From assembly GCA_020536535.1 (NCBI GenBank), contig JAHLWZ010000427.1, positions 1-64,000 on the forward strand: a stretch of 64,000 nucleotides of DNA, read 5' to 3'. The notes below the pieces were generated by a model. The model did not search any database, had not been told where the DNA came from, and worked only from the letters and a program-made list of their open reading frames with translations. This document shows positions 47,628 to 59,027 of this stretch, in pieces. Origin of the DNA: Pelomyxa schiedti. Taxonomy: Eukaryota; Evosea; Pelobiontida; Pelomyxidae. Each line of letters begins with the position of its first letter. Within the stretch, counting starts at the first letter, position 1. Position numbers and translations under genes: made by a program.

Positions 47628-50197
47628 TCAGTTGGAATCCAACACACCACAACCTCCGCAGGTAGGAGGAGGAGTGGGAACTTTGTTGATCGGGATCGGG
47701 ATCAGATTCGAGTTCAGTTTGTCGTCACCATTCTGATGTCAGGATATATATGTTAGTGAGACTCATCACAAATATGGATGGATATAATATTCATACCGGG
47801 TAAATGGATGAAGCTCGAAAAGGAGGCAATACAAACTGCCGAGATGACGCACCACCACCACGTGGAGCAGGAGTGGTAGTGGTAGGAAGCAAGGTAGGGT
47901 GGTCCTGAGGGGTTCTTGCCTTGGGAGGGGATCTGCGGATGAACGGTACTTTCTCGTTGTTGTTGTCGGAGGCAGGAGTACGAGGAGGAGCAGGAACTTT
48001 GTTGATCGGGATCGGGTTCGGTTTGTCACCATTCTGATGAAAGGAAATATGTTAGTTCGAAATGAAATGGATGATATATATTGATACCGGGTAAATGGAA
48101 GAAGCTCGAACTGGAACTGGTGGCGGAGTCCATACAAACTGCCGAGATGACGCACCATCACCACGTGGAGGCAATCCACCATCACCAATCGGTGTGGCTG
48201 TAGGGTGGTCCTGAGGGGTTCTTGCCTTTGGAGGAGATCTGCGGATGAACGGGACTTGGTTACTGTTGTTGGAGGCAATGACCACTGTTGCTGGGGCGGT
48301 TCGACTTGGTGAAATTGAAGGTGTTGTTGCCGCCTTTGGTGTTAGTGCTGGAGTTGAAATTGAAGTTGTTGATGAAGGCAACACCAATGGGTTGGTGGTT
48401 GTGGTTGTGATTGCTGGCACAGGTGACAGCGACGGCGTTGTGCTGTAACCTCGAACAATCATAACACGCGATGGGCCCACAGAAGCTGGTGGTGACCGTG
48501 GTTGTGGTGATGGGTTTGAGGACACCACCGCCTGCTGCCACCACCGCTGCCAATCCCCCAACAGAGGGCTTCTGGACTGTTGTGCATGAGCAACAGCAGC
48601 AACAGCAGCAGCGGGAGTGGTACTCTTAAGATTCCTCTTGGTCTGGAAGGTGCTGGCCACCTGGGAGATCTCCTCACTGAAGAACAACAAGGGAATTTGA
48701 CAACGCTGTGGTTGTCTCCGCGGTGCTGCTGGTGCTGGTGCTGGTGCTGCTGACCGTGACCGTGGAGGTGACCCACCATGAACTGCTGGAACTGGAACCG
48801 GGGGTGGAGAAGGCGGCATCGTCGTCGTGATCATGCGTCGTCGGACTTGGTGCGGAGCAGAAGAAACGGCAGGTGTTGTATTGACCGTGGCACAACCATA
48901 ATGTCTATTGAGCTCTGACCTAGTAGCACCAGTAAAAGTAACAGTACCAGTACTAGCAGTGGTCGCAATCGCAGCAGTAGTGGCATCAGTTTCAGTATCA
49001 GCAGAACTGAACAAGAAATGATGCTGCGAGAAGAAAGAGCGCACGACAAACAAGTGTACACGGACGGTCAATAGCAATATTACGCCGCAAATCCAACCGG
49101 GGATCAAGACGAACAGGCTGTGGAAGACAAATAAGGCATGGCGAGCCGCAGTTGCCGCATAGTGCGTGGATTGGCGGGCAATCAGGCGGAGAAGAAGACA
49201 AAGGCTCCTTCTCGTCGAAGTGCACACCCGCGTAGCACACCAGACAACATGAGCAGCCGCGCACGAAGAGGTCCTCCACGTCAGCAAGGCAGCGCGCAGA
49301 GCGAAACCCGGCGAACGACGTATCAGGAACAGGATCGTCAGCAGAGCACCCAGCACCGGAGAGTTGATGACGACGGAGACGCAGTGGGCCAGGGACACCA
49401 TCACCACGAAAGCTTCCCTGAGCCTGCGCATTGGATCGTGGACCCAGCTCAGAGGCCACATGAACGTGACGATGGCCGCTGGGAGCTCGACCCACCTTCT
49501 TCTTGCCAGCAGCACCGCTTCTCCGAGTGAAAGCTTCCACCGGTCCTTCATCGGCGTGTTGCTCGGCGGGAGTGTGCTTTCGGCATAGTCCAGCATCCAC
49601 TGATCGTGGCGAATGTGCCAAATCAGTCGGTAAGTCGTCCCAGCTGCAAAGTTGAATGTGGCCATCAGGACTCGACACCAATCCTGTGGTTGTTGTGAAA
49701 TGTGAGCTTCATTGTCAAAGTATTACTATTATCCTCATCAAAAACGAGTACATCAAATTAGCATTAATTCAATAAATTGTGTGGTGGGTGATGTGTTACA
49801 AACCTCCAAGACGGACTCGTCTTCCTCTTCGTGATTGTTGTTGTTGGTCCTCTGTTTCTCATTGTGGCCGTGGTAATGGTTCTCGACTACCGCTGCCGCT
49901 GCGTTGTACTCCTCAGAAGCATCATAATCGACATCACCCTCCCGAACAACAACCGTGGGGAATCTGCGTGTGTGAGGAGAAGAAAGCGGGTCAGTTCGCG
50001 TGACAACCACCACGAAGAAAAAAAACACGCGACAAGGAGAAGAAGAAAAAACGACGAACACACAACAAACAACACAACACAACGTACATCGTGTCGCCGA
50101 TGATTGCGACCAAGAAATGTGCGACGGCAGTCAGGAGCCACAGCGCCAAGCACGCTCGCAAAAACGTACACGCGATCAAAACGATGAACGAAAGCAT
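47628..50197 (-). CDS. Polytopic membrane protein with long Pro/Thr-rich tail and duplicated exons
   Basis: The start at 50197 (MLSFIVLIACTFLRACLALW) is a hydrophobic leader; splicing gives an acidic His/Asn-rich exon (FPTVVVREGDVDYDASEEYN ... HEEEDESVLE), then an exon of about 540 codons beginning DWCRVLMATFNFAAGTT. That exon has hydrophobic segments near WVELPAAIVTFMWPLSW, EAFVVMVSLAHCVSVVI, LGALLTILFLI and LFVFHSLFVLIPGWICGVIL, followed by a very long tail of Thr/Pro/Ala. The tail ends in two repeated exons and a shorter third one, each starting with NGD..., with the stop at 47628 after CGVLDSN. No family is recognised. The tail is probably cytosolic and disordered. Confidence 0.65.
47658..48260 (-). 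repeat. Tandem exon-intron duplication, two units of about 290-315 bp
   Basis: Units 47658-47953 and 47972-48260 share long identical stretches on the plus strand, including GAACTTTGTTGATCGGGATC, TACAAACTGCCGAGATGACG and GGTGGTCCTGAGGGGTTCTT. Each unit covers the end of one exon, one intron and the start of the next exon of the membrane gene. In protein terms the repeated piece is IRRSPPKARTPQDHPT ... GASSRQFV ... RASSIYP followed by NGDKPNPIPINKVP or its variant. Confidence 0.85.
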
Positions 50198-51370
50198 GTT
50201 GCTCTCTCTGTGTTGTCACTGATATATACGCGATGGATATATTGCGATAACTCTCTCTGTGTATACGATCGGCTCGAGCGAATGCAAAAAGGTAATTAAA
50301 GAGAAAAAATGGTTTTCCCTTTCAACGGCCCTTATAAACTGCGCAGGGGAATCGAAATTTTCTTTATTTGCAACTGATCCCCTTTGACATCAGTGCCCTG
50401 CTCAGTTGTAAAAAAAGAAACCATCAGAGAGGGTTCCCTTTTTTTTGTCCTTATTATATCTCTAACTTTCTAAAAAACAAACGCAAACATCCAATCTTGT
50501 CTCAAAGACTGAGATTACACAACAACAAACAAACGTTGCCAAGACCGTGAGTTCCCTTTTTGCCCTCCCTCTCAGTGTAACTTTGTGATCATCATCATTT
50601 TTTTTACGTTTTTTTTTTTCATTTCGAGGTGCTACTCGCGGGATTGTTGCCTGTTAAATTGCTCCACAACTCTTGGATTCACGCTCCTTGACTTTTCACC
50701 AGTTCACCCCCGAAAACAGTGCGATCAGGTAACATGGTCTTTTTTTTTTCTTTATTCAACAACACAACAATGCATATATCCTCCCTTCCCTTGCGAATCA
50801 CTTTTCCCACATCATCCCACCAACGGCAACAACAACAACAAACATAAAGGCGAGTAACTCACCTTCAAAGACACAGATATACATTGTTTTATCTCCGCTG
50901 CAACCGGCGCTTGCTTGGCCTGATGCCAGACGTCGTGCCTTGATCCACGGTACATTCTCCCATAATCCGCCACCCACTCACGTGCAGTCGCTACCTACAC
51001 CTCGTGGGTGCTGTGACCTCATCGCCTTCGTATCTTTCATCCCAATAACTCAAACACAGAGACTGGTGCGTGATTGGAAAAGAAGACTGAATGTGGGATG
51101 CTTGAAAGTTGTTGCGAGTGCAAGCGCAAAGTCGTCGGCACACTTCTTGTATTTGTATTAATTTATTTTAAAAAAATGAGAACAGGGTTGAGGTTTTTAA
51201 GTCCCTGGCATTGGTCTCGGGCACATCACGGTACCCCAAAAAAACACCTTCCATCTTGGCTTCATGAGATCTGTGCGCTTTTTCCCGATCTCTTGTTGCA
51301 AGTTTTGTAAATTTCCGAAACAAGCAATGCTATTGCCCGTAGAGGGGCACTATCAAATAATACTTTAGTT
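50198..51370. other. 1.2-kb stretch without a confident gene
   Basis: The left part contains the promoter of the membrane gene. From about 50849 to 51161 the plus strand has a frame open for over 100 codons (IYIVLSPLQPALAWPDARRR, GCCDLIAFVSFIPITQTQRL, stop at 51159). It is preceded by a plausible acceptor and by a possible exon ending GCGATCAG at 50728. I could not find a start codon or a family, so this may be the 3' part of a short plus-strand gene. AT-rich pyrimidine and purine runs fill the rest. Confidence 0.35.
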
Positions 51371-53967
51371 TTAACATACAAAGTCGTAAATTGCGTAAGT
51401 GAGGAAGGTGTCTGGTTCTGGGCTGCTGAGCATAACAGAAGTCCGGCCAACGACTACCACCTTGGCGGTGTGCCACCACACACCGTCCGCACCAGGCTTG
51501 GCTGGAAGCACATAGCTGTGAGGGTTGTTATTTAGGATCACGGGATTGACGGGAGTAAACCTTTGCCCTCCGGTGCGTATCATCACTTTCTTGCCTTTCT
51601 GGCATTTGACAGCAAAGATATAAGGTCGGTTTGCTTGCAGAGGATTACATAGTGGAGACACAACTACAAATGGCATATCCACACTGTTTGATCAAGTGAG
51701 AATTGAGGTGGTACTTGTATGGAGATTAGCATACGAATAAAGCCTTGGCAATTTCATATCCGCGGCTGCATCGAAAGAGCAATCAATGGAATAATTGTGG
51801 ACACACACTAGGTGTTGCTTTCCAACCAATAAGGAAAGTACATATGAACCCCGAGCAGGACAATAAGTTAAAATTTCAAAATGCTGCCCACTGCATTCAC
51901 TTGTACAACAGCAAAGTTGTGCTATGGCACATGGGTGATCAGGATCCCCTATCATGACATTTAGTTGGGTACCGGTTGTAATCTATTTTTATGAGTTTAA
52001 GGTTAATACCGGCTTCAACTTCACGTGTACCAACAAGCGCATAGAGCTTGGCAATAATACCAAAGCCATCCTTCGCCCTTGCCGTAATTTTTAAGGGTGT
52101 GTATGGTTTGTTTGCTACAGGGCTGTATGTAATGGATGTAACTGTGGGATGGGAGAGGAGTGTGAGAGTGAGCTTTCCTTCTTTCACACGTCTTTCAACA
52201 GTATGAGGGGAAGGTCTCTTTACTCTTTCTTGTTTATGTCCTGTAGTTTTGTTGGAAATAAATTTTCATCACTTTCAATGAATACTGACCTACAACTTCC
52301 AAGAATTCCGTAGGGGAAAGGGGTTCCCATCCTTTAGAAGTTTCAATCACAGGATCTGCCCACTTTGCAAGAAGTGTAGGAGATGGCAAATTGCTAGCCA
52401 CCTGATGGAACATGAATAGGTAAGTAGATTATGAGTTTGCGCACGTCTTCGGAGGTCATACTTCCAGCAAAGTCCATGACAGTCAGAATTGAATGTTTGG
52501 TGTGAGTGCCAACTCCAATTCCGACTCTTGTATAGACTGGGTTTAAAAGTGTGTGTCTATGGCCTCTTCCTGGAACATCATCATCCACCAATAGATGAAG
52601 TAAAATAGACTGAGCTTTGAGATGTAAGTTTTAGTAAAGTACAGATAAAACCGACCAGTGAAGAACCCATATTCAATGCACTCTCCAACGAGAAGTCCCC
52701 ATTTACCATGTCGAGAGATTCGCATTTCTATGGTGCTGCCATCAGTGCCTATGTGCCCGTTTAACCCATGCAGGCCTAAATCTAGTTAGGAGAGTAGATT
52801 TGACATGGTAAACAACCTATATCATTTACGTGGTCCCGGCAGGCAAGTGAAAGAGCAGTCGAGTACGACAAAGGAGGTAAACGTGATCCAGCTGCTTCGA
52901 GATCAGAAATACATTCACGTAACACCTTTTTGCCTTCGGTGTAAAACATTGGAGGGTGCCCAGGCATATAGGCAGTCTGAGTGTATTACCGTGTATTGAT
53001 TAGAATACTATCAGAGAAGTCGTGTACCAACATTATTGCACATGCTTTCAATCAGAATCTTAATAAGACCTGCATACTTGGCAGGGTGGTTGCGCATAAT
53101 ATTGGTTTCATGAAACAGAGCAGATTCCAGGGAACATGGATCCGACAGAGCAGCTCTCTTCGCTTCATCTGAAAGTTTTTAGGTTAAAATAGCACAAGGG
53201 GGAAAATGCCTTGTGGAGAAATTGGTTGGTGGCCACGTGGGACACTCGAGGCCGAACTGAGAACATAGTTAGAGCAATAACACTGAGTTGAGCTTTACGC
53301 TAAGGGAGAGGGATTCTGTCTTTGCCCAGGGACTGACTTGGTTGGAGTAGATTCCCCACAGCTGGAGGAGATGCCTGGGGACCTCTTTGGATAAGAGGAA
53401 GAAGTTGTTGTGGTTGTGGTGGTTGGAGGTCCCCTCAAACTCGATGGGGGGAGGGGAGCCGGACGGGTGGGGCGAGGTGGCAATGGAAGAGGTTTGAAGA
53501 AACGTGGTGCGGCAACCGTTGCTGGGTGAGAGCGTGGGTGTTGAATAGGTGGGTGTGGGAGAGACGATGATGGTTGTGTTACAATTTCACCGGTTCTTAT
53601 TTCTTCTACATCCTGGTTTTTTATTATATAAGAGCAACATTCAATAAGTGAGAGAGCTAAAAATCGATAGAGTTAAAAAGAACAAGTACCGCACCGAAAG
53701 AAGTGCCGTGAGTGTTTCCAAAGCGCGCCGCAGCGATGATGAAGGAGACTTCGAGCCAAGAGCCTCCCTTAACGCCACCAGCGTAGCCGAAGCAGCTGCT
53801 TCGATCGACGTCAACTTGTACATAGGAACTATGTAGCCCGCGATGCCGCCACCTCCTCCCAGCGTAACTTCTTCTTCCGAGTCCTCGCTGAGATCGTCAT
53901 CTTCGGTAATAATCGGCGCGCTGGAACTCAAAGACGTACAGCTGCTGGTCAGTGCCGCCTTCGACAT
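51371..53967 (-). CDS. Proline-rich CAP (SCP/PR-1) domain protein
   Basis: The start at 53967 reads MSKAALTSSCTSLSSSAPII, followed by an acidic stretch and a Gly run. There is no signal peptide. After the first intron comes a Pro-rich region (PRFFKPLPLPPRPTRPAPLP). The CAP domain follows: FHETNIMRNHPAKYAGLI, LPPLSYSTALSLACRDHV, GLNGHIGTDGSTIEMRIS, RHGKWGLLVGECIEYGFF, LLVDDDVPGRGHRHTLLNP, VGIGVGTHTKHSILTVMDF. The C-terminal part has beta-rich segments, LKITARAKDGFGIIAKLYAL, FEILTYCPARGSYVLSLLV and NPLQANRPYIFAVKCQKG, reminiscent of the repeats that follow transglutaminase-like or KY domains. The stop is at 51371. CAP proteins of this cytosolic type are common in protists; function unknown. About seven introns. 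Confidence 0.82.
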
Positions 53968-54211
53968 TATGCCTTGTTACGTAAAAACCGCTGCTACGTC
54001 GCGACACGCCGAGATCTCAAACGCCAAACCCTTTTTTTTTTTGTTTTTTTCTGTGGTTCGCCGCTGAAAGTTCACATTTTTTCGATAAAGCAGGGGAAAT
54101 AATTTACATTCGGCTACGATGATGCCGGGATCTCAGATCCTCTTGAGAGCTGGTGTGGTGGTGAGACGCAAAAGCGACGGTGGTTTTGGTTTTTGCTTTG
54201 GGTTTTTTTTT

Positions 54212-57035
54212 TTACAAATCTTCCATTGCTTTGGTAATCATGTTTTGTACCACAGTTGCCAACCACACAAGTTTGGTATTGGTGGTAGATTTGTGCTTCT
54301 GGAGTTTGGACAAAATGTCAAATGACATAGCTGCTCGGAGCTGTGCACAGTTGTTGTGGAGCTATTTTGTTGTTTGTTGTTTGTTGGGGATATGAGTTAA
54401 GGAGGAGTGATTGGACTGGATGGAAAAAAGAAAAAAAACCAAGGTTCCAGTTGCAATGACTAGTGTCAAAGTAATTTTCTCGTTGGACTCAATGTTTAAC
54501 ATCTTGAGAAGGGACTGTAAGTTACACAGTTCTGTTTGTAGTGGGTTTTGCAAGACCTTATTAAGCAAATGGAGAACAGACAAGGCTGCAGGAATGGATG
54601 ATGACGCTAAACTGAACACGTTTGGAGTGTGCTTGCAGAGTAAAAAGTGGCCGGAACATACTTGAGGAGGATGCAAGAAACAGCTGCTCGTATAGACATT
54701 TCTTCAGCAAACTGCTCTGCCACCCATTGGACCATTTCCAAAATTTCCATATTTTCATAGATACATCTAATAAAGAAGCTGTATCTGTACCGCCAGTGTG
54801 AGAAAGAAGGATGGTTTTTGGAGTGAGATAATACCGGGCAGCATTACAAATTATTCTCAGGAATACAAGGTGGTTTTGTAACGGGCCTTCCTTGGGAACC
54901 AAGGCAAGGCATCCTTATAATACTGAGTAAAATTGTTCAAATTTGAATAACTTACTTGGAAGTAGTGACTTTCCTAATGTGTACTGAAGGAAATTGGTTG
55001 TGTCTGGCAATGATAGAAGTATTCTGAAGATATCCAAAACTATTATTTATCAGAGAAGAAAGATACACAATGAATAGAACCTGGGAATGCAATCTGCCAA
55101 GGGAAATCCAGCATTTTCTCCATAGGTAGGCGAGACAAGATTGGAGAAACACGACTGTCACCGACTTCACAGTGCGGCATTAATGCCACAAGCTCGGCAA
55201 TTGCACTTTCCTCGGCAAAGGAGAAGCGGTGTTTCTGGCTAGTGATAAATAACAAGCAAAGGTTTGGGTCGGGATACCATACTACAATTTGCGTTGTATT
55301 CGTGCAAAACGTTAATAAAATTGGATGGCAAAGGTTTTCCCATATTAGCGAGCTGTGTCTAAAATATCTACGTTAATATAATATCACAATTCAATTAGAC
55401 AACATTTGGTATCCATGTATTTTCTTGGGTTCTTATTCCTGTAGCTGCCCTTTCTACAGCTTTGGCAATGGCTGCAGGACTGGTAAGAATTGAAATTACT
55501 TGTCAGTTGTAAAATATACCATTTCTCATGTGTATTTCAAGTTTGGTAGCAAATTGAGGCATTGAAGCAGTGGTGAGTTTGTGCTTTGTGAGAAACTGCA
55601 CAACAATAGTACCAATGTCATCTGAGAATGTGTTGATACATGCCTTTCAACCACTTAGGTACAACAACGCCCATTTATCAAACCTGTGAAGTTGTAGGGC
55701 AAAAACAAAATACGATCAGCCACAACAAGAGGCACTACTAAATCATAGTATTCATTATCATCTGGATTCCGTTCTTTTTCCCATGCTAAAATCACAGGAT
55801 TAACCAAGTGGAATTATCCTGTTAGTAATACATGCAACAATTTCTTCATGGGACAGAGGGGCGGAAAACTATAAAGAGATTAAAAAGAACCCTGGTTATA
55901 ACTTCTATAATATTTGTGTTTAATTTTGAGTTTCTTGCAAGTTTATAGGTTGAGAGCAGATAACGGCACACCATAGATCTCAGTTGAAAGGTGGTCATTT
56001 GAGCTATCAAGGATTGTATTTTTGGAGGTTTTATTGGATCTCTTAAGCGCACATAGGCTTGTAGAAGCTCTCCGACATTTACGTCTGGTTGTTGCTGTTC
56101 CACATTATCGGATAGAAATAAAGCTGGTAATTCAGTGAAAGAATAATCCGTGCCAAGGTATGTAAGTAATGGTACAAAGTGAATCTAAGAGTCAATCAGA
56201 TTTATCAGACTCACACCGGGTTCAATTACATGTTGCTTATGGTTCCATGCCAGAGGGATTGGTCTTCCAAAGCACTCTGAAGCGTTTCTACGTAGAGGTA
56301 GAAAGGTTGCTGTCACACCTCCCCCTCCTTCCCCAAAAATAACCTTTTGGGTTTAGTAAAAAACCACATGAATTACTGACGAGCTTACATCCTCTTCGCC
56401 TCGGAATATAATTATTGGGCGCTGAATTGCGTTTGCCAGAGCCTGCACATGAATAAATTCAAGGGGTTCATTGGTCTTACTTGCACGTTGCAAGTGCTGC
56501 AGTATTTTTTTTTTTTTTTTTTTTTTGGTTAACACTAACAAAAATTGAAACATGTGCTACCATCTCCCATTCAGAGGCCAGGACTTTGGGGAGATACCAC
56601 TCCTTGTATGAGGTCATCTCATCAGCCATTAAAGTTCTTAGGTTGTTATAATACATTTCAGTTCCCCACATTGCCATGGAAACAGCATGGAGCAGGCAAT
56701 TACCATCCCCAGTGGTATGAAAGGGTACAAGCACTTGTGGGATGGCATCTTGGTCTCCCTGCCGAAATCGCCCAGAAAGATATTGCTAACAGATTGTGTG
56801 AGGGGAAAGCCTCAAAGATGATGCCATTAAAACACATACAAGGGCATCCGAATCAAGCAACTGGTTTGTGAATCCTCTGCACTGTTCTGGTAACTAAGGT
56901 GCCAAGTAAGTGAGAATGGAAAAGCACAATAACAAACAAAAAAAAAAAAGAGAAAAAAAATGGAACCTGAAAAGTGGTGTCGGTCTTATCCGGATCACGC
57001 CCCAGAAGTTTGAACAGTTGACAAAAAATACACAT
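54212..57035 (-). CDS. OTU deubiquitinase fused to a PUL domain
   Basis: The start at 57035 is MCIFCQLFKLLGRDPDKTD. Spliced exons give an OTU domain of the A20/Trabid/VCPIP1 type: LVPFHTTGDGNCLLHAVSMA with catalytic Asp and Cys, LPKVLASEWEMVA, EPLEFIHVQALANAIQRPII, and RPIPLAWNHKQH supplying a likely catalytic His. After a linker (VGELLQAYVRLRDPIKPPKI; NPVILAWEKERNPDDNEYYD) comes a PUL-type armadillo region: MLDFPWQIAFPVLDIFRILL (splice-joined at about 55090), QNHLVFLRIICNA, EILEMVQWVAEQFAEE, and the last helix VWLATVVQNMITKAMEDL before the stop at 54212. PUL domains bind the C-terminal tail of p97/Cdc48, so the protein would cleave ubiquitin chains on p97 clients. One intron carries a poly-A/T run of about 21 bases. 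Some middle exons are approximate. Confidence 0.75.
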
Positions 57036-57176
57036 CTTCTGTCACCAATTCCGCCACCTGCTGTCTAATGACCTTTCACAGATCTGGCTTTTTGGGTTTT
57101 TTTTCGAACCACTTCGGCCATCAAACGACATCATCAAGAAGAGAGTTCCTTGTTTTTATTTATTTTTTTTGGTGCT

Positions 57177-58847
57177 CTAGTTGGTTTTCTTCTGCTGCTG
57201 TTTTTGTTGGTCCAGATTGGTCTCATGTGCAACCTGTGGTTTAGTGGAGAATCCTGAATCCATATATTTGCACAGGACTAGGTCAGTCATGATCCAGGGT
57301 GATACAACAAGCACAGTGATAGCGGCTGGGGCCACAAGGGTAACACCTATGGCAGTGATGGTTTGTGTGCTGGTGGTGGTATACAGGGCAGTGAGCAGAA
57401 CAAAGGTGACAAACAGGATGAGAAGCTGGACACAAAACAACACAATCTGGTTATTGCCCAGGATGATATCCACATCCAGTGGTGATTGTGTGGGCTTATG
57501 TTGATGCTGTTGTTGTTGAGGGGTTGTAGGTGCGTTTTTGGTTGTATTATGGGTGGTTGAGGAGGACGGTTGAAGTTGGGTTTCAAAGTAGGCCGCACAC
57601 GCGTTCTCTTCCAATAAGAGCAGAATGATAGCGGCGGCAAGGCTCCCCCAGAGGAGTAGTGATGCTGCCTCGGTGATGTGACCGGCTCCAAATATTCCTA
57701 GCATGGATTCACCCAAGCGCCAGATAGCATTGAAATGCATTTCACAGGAGGTTGAGTCTGGGTCCCTTGGTGCGTAACTAAAGGTTGCACTGGCGGATTC
57801 AGACATCATTATTGGCACAGAGGACGCGTTCCTCATACACTGCCAGAGCCATACTAGCACGAGTACTGCTACACACGACAGTGATGGAAACCACAATATG
57901 AAATTAAGTTGTGAAATGTAGCTGTGTTGAAGGATGGACTCATCTGACGGGATTTGAGTGGTAGTGACTCTATTAATTTGGGTAGGAGACCACAATTGAA
58001 AGCGTCGTTTGCCTGAAACGGCGTCAGTACGTGGTTTCAGAAAGTAATGTATATACTTTGTTGCTTTGTTTTGGTCTTCAGAGATTGCGAACTTGACTTC
58101 TGTGGTAACTTGGGTAGCACTTGTGTACTTGGAGAGTCATAGCGCATCAACCCTCTACAGCACAACCACAATACAATACTGCACAATAGTACTGAAACGT
58201 AATACACTAATATCAGACTGTAACAAGATAGCACCGCTCCCTCAACAGCAGATAAATCAATCTCTAGATGAACCGTGTTCCCTTCAGGAGAGAGAGAGAG
58301 TTTGAAATAGAAGGAAGAGGGTTTGTTCTTACTTAACAACAAGAAGAGCGTCAACGTGATACCAACATGAGCTGCATCTAAAAAACCAAGCTTGACAAAT
58401 TATAATCAATAGGTACACGTGAGGTTCTACACACGAGTCTTCACATGTGACATGAACAAGGTTATCACATGGCGACCAATATACTGCAAATTTCGCTTCT
58501 CCTATTGAAATATTAATACACAGGTCTTAGTCACAATCCATTAGATTATATAGAATAGGTTTTGATAGCTAAAGTCCCAAACTAAATTGTACATTGCCAT
58601 CGACCCATAATGCAGTTGCGGTGTCATAGCTCGGCCAAACTACATCCAAAACGCACGCGACAATGAAAACAACGCAACAGATGCACGTGACGTCGTCGCG
58701 CAACAGCCACCACCAACCGTCGTCAGCTCCCATAATTTCCCCCCGCGCTGCGACACCATTCGTCACCGCGCCTGCTCCCAATGAGACTGAGGTCAAAAAC
58801 AACGCAGCCACACACGCCAGGAGAGCGCGACAGTTCCCCTTCATCAT
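57177..58847 (-). CDS. Signal-peptide protein with lumenal domain and about seven membrane helices
   Basis: The start at 58847 (MMKGNCRALLACVAALFLTS) is a signal peptide; a longer frame begins with TTG. Introns at about 58481-58603 and 58390-58430 join a lumenal region (KFAVYWSPCDNLVHVTCEDS; HVGITLTLFLLL; FKLSLSPEGNTVHLEIDLS) to membrane helices: LILVYYVSVLLCSIVLWLCC, FPSLSCVAVLVLVWLW, AASLLLWGSLAAAIILLLL, IVLFCVQLLILFVTFVLL and TAIGVTLVAPAAITVLVV. A Gln-rich cytosolic loop and tail (PTTPQQQQHQHKPT; LDQQKQQQKKTN) end at 57177. The layout recalls GOST/lung-seven-TM proteins, but I see no decisive motif. Confidence 0.6.
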
Positions 58848-59027
58848 CGACACCAATCCCCGGTTGTGCCCAACAGGATAGATAGATGGCCTGATTCTCT
58901 TTTAGCTTGTTGATGGCTGAACAGGGACGACTTACTCTCAGTGACCAGTACTCTGCTGAGTCACAACTGTCCGGCGAACAAATAGAACTGAGTTCTGTTA
59001 TTAGCATCAACGAGGGATTTGTTTGTT

